Source: Aphrocallistes beatrix (Eukaryota; Porifera; Hexactinellida; Sceptrulophora; Aphrocallistidae). From it: a stretch of DNA of 64,000 bases. The notes beneath the pieces were generated by a model. The model worked only from the letters and a program-made list of their open reading frames with translations. It ran no database searches and was not told the DNA's origin. The stretch covers positions 4,269,104 to 4,333,103 of the forward strand of contig OY725492.1 of NCBI GenBank assembly GCA_963281255.1, read 5' to 3'. The translations under genes were made by a program, and so were the position numbers. Positions 31,801-42,600 of the stretch are shown here, one piece after another. How positions within the stretch are numbered: the first letter of the stretch is position 1; every line of letters starts with the position of its first letter.

Positions 31801-34800
31801 TAGTATCCTAAAATGCCCGCGTCTAAATAATGCCAAATTACCCCCCCGTAGGGGGCTGAAGACATTCGAAAATAGTATCCTAAAATGCCCGCGTCTAAAT
31901 AATGCCAAATTAGCCCCCCCCCCCCGTAGAGGGCAGAGGACATTCGAAAATAGTATCCTAAAATGCCCGCGTCTAAATAATGCCAAATTAACCCCCCAGT
32001 AGGGGGGGGAGGACATTCGAAAATAGTATCCTAAAACGCCCGCGTCTAAATAATGCCAAATTACCCCCCCCCGTAGGGGGAGAAGGACATTCGAAAATAG
32101 TATCCTAAAACGCCCGCGTCTAAATAATGCCAAATTACCCCCCCCGTAGGGGGCTGAGGACATTCGAAAATAGTATCCTAAAATGCCCGCGTCTAAATAA
32201 TGCCAAATTACCCCCCCCCCCCCCCCAGTAGGGGGGGGAGGACATTCGAAAATGGAAAACAATTTTTCACACCTTTTCTATACTAAATAAAATCACAATG
32301 GAAATTACTGTACGACACTCCATTAGATCGTCATTATTAATAATACTCCAAAGCTACAACTTATGTTTAATATCTTAAATGTATTATAGTGTATAGCAAT
32401 TAAAAAAAATTATGTGCATATTTTCACACCATTTGATGAATTTTGAAAATAATGCTAGAGACTAGCTTCCAACGGTTGACATGGGGTTTTCAGGGGTGTA
32501 GATTTCGAATATCATATTTTCAGATGTATATGATAAATTATTTGTTTACTTTTGTTTACAATAGATACATAAAGTAAACAAATCTCAAAAATAGGCTAGA
32601 AACTAGCTTCCAACGGTTGACATGGGGTTTTTAGGGGTGTAGATTCCGAATATCATATTTTCAGATCGATATGATAAATTATTTGTTTGCTTTTGTTTAC
32701 AATAGATACATAAAGTAAACAAATCTCAAAAATATGCTAGAAACTAGCTTCCAACGGTTGACATGGGGTTTTTAGGGATGCAGATTTTGAATATCATATT
32801 TTCAGATGTATATGATAAATTATTTGTTTACTTTTGTTTACAATAGATACATAAAGTAAACAAATCTCAAAAATAGGCTAGAAACTAGCTTCCAACGGTT
32901 GACATGGGGTTTTTAGGGGTGTAGATTCCGAATATCATATTTTCAGATCGATATGATAAATTATTTGTTTGCTTTTGTTTACAATAGATACATAAAGTAA
33001 ACAAATCTCAAGAATATGCTAGAAACTAGCTTCCAACGGTTGACATGGGGTTTTTAGGGATGCAGATTTTGAATATCATATTTTCAGATTGATATGATAA
33101 AATATTTGTTTACTTTTGTTTGCAATAGATACATAAAGTAAACAAATTACAAAAATATGCTAGAAACTAGCTTCCAACGGTTGACATGGGGTTTTTAGGG
33201 GTGTAGATTTCGAATATCATATTTTCGGATCCATATGAAAAATTATTCGTTGACCTTTGTTTACAATATATATATATATATATATAAAGGAAAAAAATTC
33301 AAAATAGTTTAGATTGAGTAAAACCAGGCGCCCGCAGGGCGACTCTGCGGACACAAAGTGTCCGCAAGCCGCGCAGCTCAAGCAAGCGAAGCGCGCTTGT
33401 AGTATCCTAAAATGCCCGCGTCTAAATAATGCCAAATTGGGGATAATAATGCCACAATCCTTCATATCCACATATATTCAATCAAATGTCACGTCCAAAT
33501 AATGCCATTCGGAGGAATAATGCCACAATCCCTCATATCCACATATATTCAATCATAATCTACTATATCATACTACCGACACAATTTTCCTAGTGCAACA
33601 CTTTTTAAATACAGTACTAGTAACCACCTGGGTCGTCTGGAATGTGAATAATGCCTGATGTTTGACGGAGACCTAGATCGAGATCGGCTAGAAGAACTGT
33701 GTTTTCTCTCACGTCTCCGATGAGAGTGCCGATATCTATCTCTGCACAAGCCTGCTGATAAAATATGTAGTAGCTACTAGTATAATTAGTTGAATGACTA
33801 GCTGAGTACCGAGATCTAGATCTAGATCTAGAGCGAGATATTCTGTGTCTCGAGGAGTGAGAGTGAGATCTCGAGCGCGAGCGATGGAGACGCAGCCTCT
33901 TCGTACGGTGTCTGGATTTGTTCCTCTCTTTACTTTGCGGGTGAGACATGGTACCGAACTCTGTGATGTACTCTATGTTCCCCGGTTCTTCCTCTGAAGA
34001 GCTGGCAGATCGGTCTCTGTAGGGTAGAGAGTAGGTGGGACTCTGCCGACATGCGAAACTAAAAATAGTTAGAATGAAATAAGAGGAATAAATTAAAATC
34101 TTAAACCTTGTCTATGACAAACTAGGCTAACCTCAGAGGAGAATTTCTACTGAATACACGCTCGGGCTGTTTGGATTTCGCTCCCAACTTGTTCGCTCTC
34201 CGTTCTCTCCTCGTACCCACTTTACTCTAGAACACAGGAGAACTAATTCTATTGAACGAGCTGGGCCAAGAGGGACAGTAGTCTGCCTACCTTTTGAATC
34301 GCTTTTTGCTTTTCTAAATACAAATCTTCCTTTGCCTGTTTTTGCTCCAAGGCGTCATTCTTCACGTAACTAAGAGCAACAAGATAATGATAGAGCATAC
34401 ACCGTGTGTTATTGGATGGTAGGATTACCTGGTGAAGCGACCCGGACATATTCCATACTCATTCCCAATACCATTGAGCGTGTCGATCTAACAGAATGAA
34501 GATAAACAGCAGTGGGATTCCTAGAGCCAAAGCTCTGATCATTCATTTTTATTTGTATCTTCTAGGCGATACCCAATTCGAACCCGAAAATTAGAACTTT
34601 TTCCTGTCATTTTTGGAAATGAGATTACTGACATATCAAAGGTAATGCTATGGCATAGATATATGGGATAGTACCTGCTTTCGATCCAATTCATTCAAAT
34701 TAAGATTGCTTCCTAAATAAAATAACATTGGTCAAAACGGTAAAAATGTGGTCATCGAATCCAAGAGAGAGATTCACCAATGTCGCTCAGTTGATCGTCA

Positions 34801-36164
34801 GCACTGCTATGCTCCGATTCAGGCTGCTGCTGCAAGTTTGAATTGTTCTCAGTAGGAGCATTAGAGTCATACTGGTAGCCGATAGCCACTTTGTTAGAAG
34901 ATTTTCTACAGAGAGAGTAGAGCTAAGATAGAATTCTGTGAATATAGCAACACTACGCACTTCTGAGTTTGTATAGGCTTGTTGATCGGATACATCTCAT
35001 CTATGTTGATTCCTTCAAGAGCATTTTCTTGAGAAACTACAGAAGAACTATCTAAATTTACTTTTGAAATAAATAAATTATTTTATACTTAAGTAAAAAG
35101 TACAAAAAACGAATACACCAGACTACCAGCTACTATATCCTATGTTCAGTATATTAATAACCCCACCTCCTGTAAAACTATTGTAAACTAACTGTCTGTA
35201 TCGCTCGTAATTGCAGTCTGGTTCAGTTTTTGAATCTTGAATACTAGAAATAAATCAGGAATAAACTTTCCCCAACACCCCAGAGAAGTTGAAACTTCTG
35301 AATGAAATAACGACTCAGTTACCTTTCTGAAGAAGAAGTTGATTCGGAGATGTGATCAAGATGCGCTCTCACATCAAATCTAACACACACCACAGTAAAG
35401 TATTATTCTATTCCTGGGTTGTGTGTAGGGAGTACCTGGATATGATGACAGAGGGGTCTCCCTGCCAAGGAACACTAGACGAGGGAAGACATGTGAATGC
35501 AGGAATCACAACAGATCAAATGTTGTTTTATAGAATTCTTGGAAGTTTAGTGTTTTAGACTTAGTCCTCTCTCTCTCTACGAAACTGAATAACAGAAGTT
35601 AGTAAGTATATGCAGAGTAGAAAGTTGTTGTTAGCTTCAAGCGTTTATTTGGAGTAAACACAACAATAACAACAAAATTATTTGCTGATTGGAAATATTT
35701 TGTTGTTATTTTTGTCTCTCAATGTAAATTCGCTTTTGTATTAAGTATAGTGGATAGTTTGCTGCAAATCTCTCCGAGAATAAAAATCAGAGACTGACAG
35801 ATTGGAATATTCATTTCTGGAGGCGGATGGGTTGAGGTGCAGCTTACTGGGAGTGCCGGTAACTCGGAGGAGCTGCAGAGGATCTATCTTCTACAAGAAA
35901 ACTTGGATTAAACCAAAAGATATGAAAAAGAATAGAATTCCTACAAAAAATAATAGTTATCTAGCAACAATCACACAAATTGGAGTTCAAATACTCGTTT
36001 TCTGTATTCTGTAATTTACACTTCATTCATTCATATACAGTATAAATCTGTCTAACACCTCTCACCAATTTCTCGTAGTGGTCTTTACGGCGCTCGGCTC
36101 TCTTCTGATAATCAATGAGCATACCTCGCACCAGTCGCTCTTGCTTCCTCGACTCATGCCACAT
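25862..36164 (-). CDS. CLASRP: CLASRP, CLK4-associating SR-related splicing protein
   Basis: Nineteen exons are inferred: 36164-36066, 35890-35799, 35474-35436, 35379-35323, 35243-35167, 35036-34961, 34905-34778, 34712-34675, 34487-34429, 34369-34291, 34226-34132, 34058-about 33799, about 33751-33628, 28335-28234, 28125-28101, 28043-27983, 27918-27860, 26023-25977 and 25904-25862. They give about 519 residues in one frame. The start MWHESRKQERLVRGMLIDYQ, then VPWQGD, FDVRAHLDHI, CNYERYR, the RS-rich region, and PKLTHFEKMQLKMENKITKQ followed by REDDMREQ match human CLASRP in order. The exon 12 to 13 junction is the weakest: only a GTCATT donor restores the RS frame. The 5.3 kb intron at 33627-28336 contains two satellites and a transposon. 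The next-to-last introns enclose a FEM1-like gene on the other strand. Confidence 0.85.
26089..26096 (+). promoter_or_regulatory. TATA-like box of the FEM1-like gene
   Basis: TATAAAAG lies 104 bp before the ATG at 26200, inside a CLASRP intron. A second AT-rich TATAATATAAAAG lies at about 26125. Prediction only. Confidence 0.35.
26200..27927 (+). CDS. FEM1-like ankyrin protein, nested and antisense in CLASRP
   Basis: An intronless 575-residue frame. Ankyrin-type repeats occur at the N terminus (GMTPLHWTCVKHL, LIESGADPNKMT, YTPLHILSLG) and near the C terminus (LDYNGNTCLHIAIRHSDLPM, DINGNSCIALTRS). The end carries a LRVICAETII...TSLPASARNILALHG stretch. That resembles the closing helices of FEM1 proteins, which are substrate receptors of CUL2 ubiquitin ligases. 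The middle (about 180-430) is helical and unassigned. The FEM1 link is moderate inference. The whole gene lies in CLASRP intron territory, but its codons at 27860-27918 are the reverse complement of CLASRP exon 17. Its last 20 or so residues (Pro/Ser-rich) are therefore dictated by the antisense exon. Confidence 0.7.
   Translation: MSIQWGLRFNWEVLGGKIPDSSSHSDEVNNTEDMGGMTPLHWTCVKHLYCLRSEENDNLTLMKWLIESGADPNKMTKALAYTPLHILSLGPGAEEKEISSIWTFIREKYQDRPPKDKDLDQAVRSAVQVLLNGGAKMLRSSTHNLTPLSLYLIRCNKDWMAIDHVLRVFPAGITSRDVMELSTLKLCISKKSQELLKFLALTTKHGCRYVRKLEWNISLVEQDRDLTILVLTNEMFDGRLIPDYIPLILPIGGKCKNEIFPLENMELLDHIKDVIGINRRFGLEGVLAAVNLLICEESMYISSEEMTIIFSDTILKFANELNSEFIQEILYCYVHTSANRYGIDVGSKGMDYVGMGCVMILLEWLAVRSDDKQIVKEITNHIVSKYKMKSILHCIVGVIGRNTSLEIRSEQSTKLTNFDWEDNLETIFELLEAQINVLDYNGNTCLHIAIRHSDLPMMLQLMEHNAYPYAKDINGNSCIALTRSILDDERINSDYLSKLGKKLAILDATPPMLRVICAETIIQSGLWTGQTSLPASARNILALHGYQPENVSSPPALPPSLSPSHVPSSDLVSLK
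28748..28812. mobile_element. Helitron-like 3'-end fragment
   Basis: GACTGCGGGCACACAGTGTC, ATAAGCCG and GCAAGCAAGCTTGCCTGT resemble the GC-rich 3' block and terminal hairpin of the elements at 589-1320 and 32253-33400. Only the end survives, in the large CLASRP intron. Confidence 0.5.
28899..30115 (+). repeat. Tandem array of a tRNA-derived 136-bp unit
   Basis: About nine nearly identical units start with GACGTTGGACGTCATGGCCG at about 28900, 29034, 29172, 29308, 29444, 29579, 29714, 29850 and 29985, and a broken one follows at 30106. Each carries an A-box-like TGGCCGAGTGGTTAGCGC and a perfect B box GGTTCGAATCC, spaced as in a tRNA. The acceptor arms (GACGTCA and AATAGTC) do not pair beyond three bases, so these are not functional tRNAs. 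The remaining about 60 bp of each unit is unrelated, AT-rich tail. It looks like the head of a tRNA-Leu/Ser-derived SINE turned into a satellite. The antisense frames through it are spurious. Confidence 0.85.
30116..30549. other. A-rich unique stretch in CLASRP intron
   Basis: Purine-rich, AAAA-dense sequence between the two satellites, with no gene seen. Confidence 0.5.
30550..32252 (+). repeat. 72-80 bp satellite with C-run/G-run hairpins
   Basis: About 23 head-to-tail units read CATTCGAAAATAGTATCC, then TAAAATGCCCGCGTCTAAAT, AATGCCAAATTA, a run of 6-14 C, GTA and a run of 5-8 G. Unit length varies with the C run. Each unit can fold C-run against G-run around GTA. Variants are ordered as a trimer (ACCCC with CTGAAGA; ACCCC shorter; AGCCC with GTAGAGGGCAGAGGA) that recurs from about 31090 to 31980, a higher-order repeat. 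The array resumes at 33401 after the inserted transposon. Open frames in both strands are by-products of the repeat. Confidence 0.9.
32253..33400 (+). mobile_element. Helitron-like element inserted in the satellite, copy B
   Basis: The satellite unit reads CATTCGAAAAT|AGTATCC, and this element sits exactly at that point: GAAAAT then GGAAAACAATTTTTC at the left, and GCGCGCTTGT then AGTATCCTAAAATGCCC at the right. No bases are duplicated beyond a single ambiguous T. The 3' end has the GCGGACACAAAGTGTCCGC palindrome and a CAAGCG...CGCTTG terminal hairpin. The middle holds six 142-bp tandem units and a TA microsatellite at about 33269. Absence of a target duplication plus a 3' hairpin fits rolling-circle (Helitron-like) transposition. 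It has no coding capacity. Confidence 0.7.
32440..33245 (+). repeat. 142-bp tandem repeat inside the Helitron-like element
   Basis: About six units contain GCTAGAAACTAGCTTCCAAC, GGTTGACATGGGG and TTGTTTACTTTTGTTTACAA. Units 2 and 4 share a GTGTAGATTCCGAATATC variant, and units 3 and 5 share GATGCAGATTTTGAATATC, so the array has expanded as a dimer of about 284 bp. Confidence 0.85.
33401..33550. repeat. End of the satellite and its degenerate border
   Basis: The satellite resumes with AGTATCCTAAAATGCCCGCG, then gives way to two copies of a AATAATGCCACAATCC...TCATATCCACATATATTCAA unit of about 70 bp that shares the AATAATGCCA core. Confidence 0.7.
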
Positions 36165-36646
36165 TCCAACTACCCAACTAGGTAACGAGTCAAACAATAT
36201 TCAATACTAATACGTATGTACAATAGCAGTAGCTCATACGTAGTATTTTCAATTGTAAGTTACATCTCAAAATGTTTGTGAACCACAATTAAAATGAAAA
36301 AATAAATGAAAAAAAAACAAGTGATATCAGATTTGGAAAGTGGGGGTAAAGAGCAGAAACAGAATGGGAGGCCAGTGCCCAGACAAATTTGGATTCTCAG
36401 AGAGCGATCTACATATATTACAGATGTGAAGTCACAAAATTTTTTAAAAAATCAAAATTTAGGAAAGTGAAATAAAATAGTCGAACCCTCTATGCATAAA
36501 CCTCAACTTCAGCTCTACAAAGTTAGTCTGTTCTTAATTTCAAATATTAGAACGCAGGAAACATGTGTTTATATTAAAACTAGACTTCTAAAGCAGTGAA
36601 CTAAACAACTCACTGATATGTACAGACATCTCAGAAACAATTAATA
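36165..36646. other. Intergenic between USP40 and CLASRP
   Basis: No gene was seen. It should contain the CLASRP promoter and the USP40 3' UTR. AT-rich, no TATA box in a clear position. Confidence 0.5.
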
Positions 36647-39600
36647 CTAAGATACATTTCCATCGAAATTCTCATCCAGACACGAAATTCCATTTTCGTT
36701 TGTGTCCATGAGTTCAGAGTTTTCGTAGTCTCCCACGAAAATGTACGGGATGCGTTCTGGTCGTTTAGAACGCGAACTCCCGCCTAAATTAAACACATCC
36801 CCGCCCTTTTTCTCGCGGCGTTTGCGCTTTTTCTCTTCTTGAATAGCTTTTAGGAATTTCTGTCCCAAATTGTCCCACTCCATGTACCACTCAGCCAGAG
36901 CCTCCTCGGGTTCCAAGCGGGTGTCCTTCACACCTATGAATTCGTTGTCCTTCAGGTTGATGGGGGGGTTGCGGACGCTGGGTTTGGGGGGCGGAGTCTT
37001 GTTCTTCCGATGCTTCCCTTTCCGTCCAGAACTAGCCGGCGGCTCTCGGATGGTAGTCCAATCGAATCTCTCCATTCTGTACTTGGCTGCCCTTAGATAC
37101 TCAAGTGGTATATTGGAACGTTGAGACAGGCATTTTAGTAAGGCAGTGGGACTGGAAGAGTCTGAGGTGTCGAATATTAACTCATTCGTTGGTAAGAACT
37201 GTCCTATGCTCGCAGGGTTGTGCAGCGCGACTCTCAATAAGAGACAAGAATTCGGAAATACTTCGTCGTAGTCGAGCGTAGTGATTGCGATATTCGTGCC
37301 TGAGCCTATCTTCAGTTTCTTCAGCGTCTGCTTCCCATCTTTGAACACTCTCTGCGGGCGCTCCCCTACGATCTCCTGCATCCGCAGACAGGGAGGGACG
37401 GGGGAGGGGGCATCGGACAGTCCGGGGAGGGTCAGGACCTGTGCCTTGAGATCATCCACCGTGTCGGCCTGGCTGATATCGATCTGGTCTATGTAGTTGA
37501 GGGCGTGAGTGAGAGGGGGGTGGAGGAGGAAGAGGTCTCTCTCTTTAGGGGTGTAAGAAGATCCATGGTTCGGGGTGGAGGTCTCGTTCTGCTGAGGAGT
37601 GGCTTGTTCTTCAGGCTTCACTCCGTTCTCAACGTTCACGCTTGGCGATTTTTTCACATCTTTTTTGCTAACATTAGCTAAAAACTCATCAATTTTAGTT
37701 TCGAGCTCTTGTAATTCCTGATTACGTGTCTCGTTGTCAGGTGTCACTCCGTCTGGGAAGGGTATCAGGCGGTAGATGGGGAGTCTGATGTACCCCTTCG
37801 GGGGCAGCCGTCCCTCTTCCACCAGAAGATAGTTCCCATCCCGTACGTTGGCATCGTCCAGAGTCTGCTCTTCGTCTTCCAGGACAGCGGCCGCTTCACA
37901 GCACCAATTCGTCTTCCTCAGATGCCAACCATCGCTGAGGTTTGCATGCGAGAGTATCACCGCCAGACACTCCCCCACAGACGCAGTCTGCTCCACCACG
38001 ATCTGAAGAGTTGGTTATGTTAAAAGTATTATATAACAACACCAATGACCTCTCAGTGGATAAAGTACAGTTGCAATAGCATTGTAGAGATTGGATACTT
38101 GACCAGTGTGTGTAGGTACCGATACGCAGTAACGTTAGGATTTAATGTACGAAATTTTACATTTATTTGGCATCTTATCGAGAAGTATACTAACTTCGAT
38201 TAATCTGGGAATATTATAAAATAAATGTTGTCAGTTTTCAGGGACTTTGCCCTTGGACCCCACCGGGTGTTTACAGCACCCCAGACCCCCCAGCTGGATG
38301 TGCCACACCCCCCCCCCCATCAGAAAATCCTGGCTGTCCCACTGCCGATACGCCTTCAAAAATCCTGGGGATTATCCTGTATACGTACTACGTATAATAA
38401 TCTGAATAATTATAAAATAATTGTAACTGGTTCGGTACCTCTTTAGGGTCGAGGTCATCAGAGATAGGAGACACGTGGTAGGAGATGGTGATCTGGGTGG
38501 AGCTGGGGGGGTTGCCTTTCTCTAGCACGATCTTCTGATTCTGCTTCACGCCGGCCTCCTTCAGCGTCTGATCCTCGTGGACAGGGGGAGTGAGGCCTTT
38601 CGAATCGTCTTCCATTCGTATCCGACAGCCTTCCTCAAAATCCGCCGGATTCAGCTTCTCCATGATGGACTGTTTGAGTGTGGAGACGGCTTCATCGAAA
38701 CAGATGTCGACACTGAATGCCCTCCACGGCGTAGAGAGTGTGGCGACTGGAGTGCATCTATCTTCTATGCGCAGATGCAGCATCTTACTGCGCTTCGCTG
38801 CTTCCTAGAGACGAGAGAGAGGGAATGGTATGCTGTCGTGAACAATCCAATGCTGCAACTAACTTGGTATGAAATGTTCCGCTTCCCTTTCTTCTCTGCG
38901 ATCACTTGGCTTCCGTTCTCAACACCTAGCTCCGCTAGAGTGAGGGTGTCCTTGTTTGGAGGTAGGGGCATGGGGGTGTGCGACTTCTTGGAGCGGGTGC
39001 TCCCCTCGTAGGAGGCGTCCTTGATCAGACTGAGGACGGCCTGGGAGGAGGGAATCCCGCTCTTCGCGAGCAGCTCTGTCCTCAGGTCTGACAGCAAGGT
39101 GTCCTTCTGTCTGGGCGTCTCCTCGTCCCGCTGAGGTAGAGTTGATAAAATAAAAAGAAATATATTTTGCGGAAGAAAATGATTGTGTGAGTCTCATTGC
39201 GAAATGAGTCAACTGAATTGAAACGATTAGATTGTGAGTGAGGAGTGTAGTTACGTATGATACATCGCAATGTAGAATCCTTCTTCTGGATTCTCAGTTA
39301 AATCCACTAAGGATTTCAATCAATCAATTATCTTTTGGATTCTCATCACGTTAGAGGCTGGATTCATTCAATACAGCAAAACGTAGAGTGGATATACGCA
39401 GGAATTTGAGCTCCATACCATAGTACATATATACTTAGTAGAAGGTAGTGAAATGAATTGGGCTGTTTGTAACAGGAATGGCTCACCTGTTCCAGGTCGT
39501 TGGCAGGGTCTGGGTAGGTGAGAGTGATCATGACTGGCTCCGAGTCTGCGCCCACTGGAGGGACACTCCCGTGGATGTCCGTGCCATTCCACACGAACAC

Positions 39601-42600
39601 GTGGTCGTTGTCGCTCAGATGCTTCTTAATATCGCAATCTTCTTCCAGTGGGATCTTATCGTAGAGGTGGAACCCTGCGGGCAGGTCCTTGATCTCGTGG
39701 AGGACGAACTTCTCTTCCTCGGGCAGCAGCTCCGGCCTGGACTGAGAGATTATTTCGTGGTGGAGGGCGGACATGGGTTGGCGCCGGTCGACGGTGATGG
39801 TGAGGAGGCAGCCGGAGGTGTCGTTGTCATTCTCGGGGACGTGCTGCAGGATTCCGTCCACGAAGCAGTGCGTGGCTGCGTAGTGCACGTGCACGCAGAT
39901 GGAGTTCAGATGCAGCTCGTACTCCTCGCGCGTGCGCTCCAGCTTCTGGTTATACTCCGCCACCTCTGAGGTCCAGGAGTCCTGCAGCCAGGTGTCCGGG
40001 CGCCCCATGGCCTCTGGCGGCAGCTGGATGTCCGCCCGCCGGTAGAAGAGCATGTAGGCCGACTCCTTCCCGCCGAACATCGTCGAGATGGACTTCTCGT
40101 GGATGGGACGGACGCAGCGGTCGTTGAATTCGAACCAGCGATAGCCGGGAGGAGGAGGGGTGGAGTTCTGGCGCTTGAGCTTCTTAGAAGCGGGACTCTC
40201 CTCCAGCGGACAGGGCCGGGGCTGTGAGTCGGGCTCTGCAACGCTGATGTCCATCGGGGATAGATTCCCGTTGGTCTGAGACGACTGAGAATTCTCCTGA
40301 AACGAAACAAACATTTAAACAGTCTTGTAGTCAGCTACTACAGTAGAACAAGCATAACCTGACACTCGTTGGGAAATTTTAAAAATGTCGGATTATGCAG
40401 TACGAATTGAATGAAGCCATTGGGATATGGATCAATGTCGGATTATAAAGGTTATACTATTCTCAAATCGTATTTTCTATGTATTCTAAATGATTGTTTG
40501 TGTTTACAATAGAACATAAAGTAACACATTTGAAATATGCTAGACTGATTCTGAATGTGGAGAGTTGCCCGGAGGACTCGCAGCGCTTGTAATATAATGC
40601 ATACCTCAGCCATGCTTGCGTCGCTATGCTTGCTCGGGGAGGTGTCGATGATGGAGATGTGGTTGGCTCCCGCGTGCAAGGCCACCTTCTGACCTTCAGA
40701 GATTGCGAACGTCTCAGGGTGCTTCTTAATGAATTTCATAAAAGTTCCATATTTGGACTTGAACCTCTGACTCCAGGTTATTCCTGTCTCGCTGCGGAGA
40801 GCCTCGCAGATGTCGTTGGCCGCTGCCGGCGTTTTTATCCGCAGCAGAATGGAGGCGATGAGCGCGACTGGGTCTGAGTACTCGGAGTAGCCCGACGGAT
40901 TCCTGTCCTCCTTCGAAGCTGGGACCTAAACAGCTCAGAGATTGAATTAGGTGCAATGCTGTGACGAGGTAAATGGGACAAAATAAGAAGTCTAATTCAA
41001 TGTATTGAACCATGGATTATGGTTTAAAACAGATAAAGTAGATAGTTATAGAGCACCCATTCTCAACTGTGTTACGATAGTGGTACGCGGAGGCATCTCA
41101 TTTTCACGTTAAAAATACGTATATCAAAATTCAAATATTGGTCATTATGGTGGTATGCAGAGATCCTAACATGAGCTGTGTCGTACGCAGTGTAAGAAGT
41201 TTGAGAACCATGCTGCTACAGAGAAATAGACGAGCTACAATGGACGCTACGTACCAGGATCTTCTCCTCCTCAGGTCTCACCCAGTTGCCCAAGTCCTGG
41301 ATATCTCTGATGTAGGCCTTGTAGTGCCCCCCGTACGTGCTACCCCCGTGAATCAGCACAGAGAACAGCTCGTAGAGGGAGGAGGGCGTGTCCGGACCCT
41401 CCACGAACGGACTCATGTCCAGCAGCTGAGGGAAGCTGAACTTCCTCGTCTCCTTGTACCGTTCGTTCTTAGCGAAGTCGTACTGGAACCTCATCAGAGC
41501 TGGAGTGAGAAGAGAAGAGTAATACAATTATGATGCATGTTAGGACTGAAATGAATACAGTAGAACCTCCATAATCCTATACCTGTACAATCCGACATCG
41601 TTATCTACCAAAGCTGGCGTTGAACAGTAGAAATTGTATTTATAATCCGACAGTTTTTACGTTTCTCAACGGGTGTCGGATTATGCAGGTTCTACTGTAT
41701 ACCGAATATTCAGAAATTCGCTCGAAATGATCCTAACGAATAATCGTTTGCTTTAAAAAGAGAAATTTTTGCACTTATGTGAAGATGGATTTTACTTTGG
41801 GGATAATTTTATCTAAATATATTCTTCTCATTGCTTGAAAACAGGATTGGTTCGGTTAAACGATCTAGGCTGAAAACTGCTTACGTCATCTAAACGAACG
41901 AATATTCGAATATTCGTTACAGTCCTAACATTGATTATAAATCCCATCAATGTACTATGGATTTTGCTAACTCATTTCCGATTAACTTATTTTGGGAGGG
42001 GAAACCTTAGAAATGCGGGGTCCAAGCTATAAATAGAATGGACCGCATGTCATTCGCGGGTTCAATTAAATTCACGAACCGATGGAGAGGATGGGAGGGA
42101 GGTGCGTGAGACGGCAGCCCTTCACGGCGTCCACCAGCTGGTCACAGGCCCCGCAGTGGTACTTGTTGTCCCCCTCCAGCGTCTCAGTCTGGATGAACTG
42201 CTTCTGCAGAGACTCCTGCAAGCTGCTCAGCCCCACCACTGTCACGGGGATGTGCTGGAAGTCCTCCTTTATCTCTCTGCACACGCCGCAGTGCTGGCAC
42301 TTTATCTAACCAATCGGAAGCGTTAAAACATGTTTAAGCGCATACTTGCCAGCCATACTGGTATCCATGGATTCTCCTGGGATTTTGATTCAATTTATGT
42401 TCTCATCAATCGATTTTTGTGAAAATTAGGATATAAAATATGACTAATCTGCTCCTAGAACATTCCAGAATTTAGTTAGTAAGAAATAAAATTTTCTGTT
42501 AAAATGAAAATCCAGGAGATTTTCTCAAGAAGCTGTGAAGTATGCTAGAGTATGCACGGTAGCAACAAATCAGCTGTTCACTCACCTGGTTCACAAAGTT

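Noticed and set aside
28899-32252. Possible CRISPR-like direct-repeat array
   Set aside because: Units are directly adjacent with no unique spacers, and the context is an animal intron.
30727-32262. Open frames rich in LALFRRGHFRILFSNV in both strands
   Set aside because: They are translations of the 72-80 bp satellite, change frame with C-run length and have no independent support.
33217-33502. Short frames spanning the end of the Helitron-like element
   Set aside because: They cross a transposon/satellite junction and have no conserved content.
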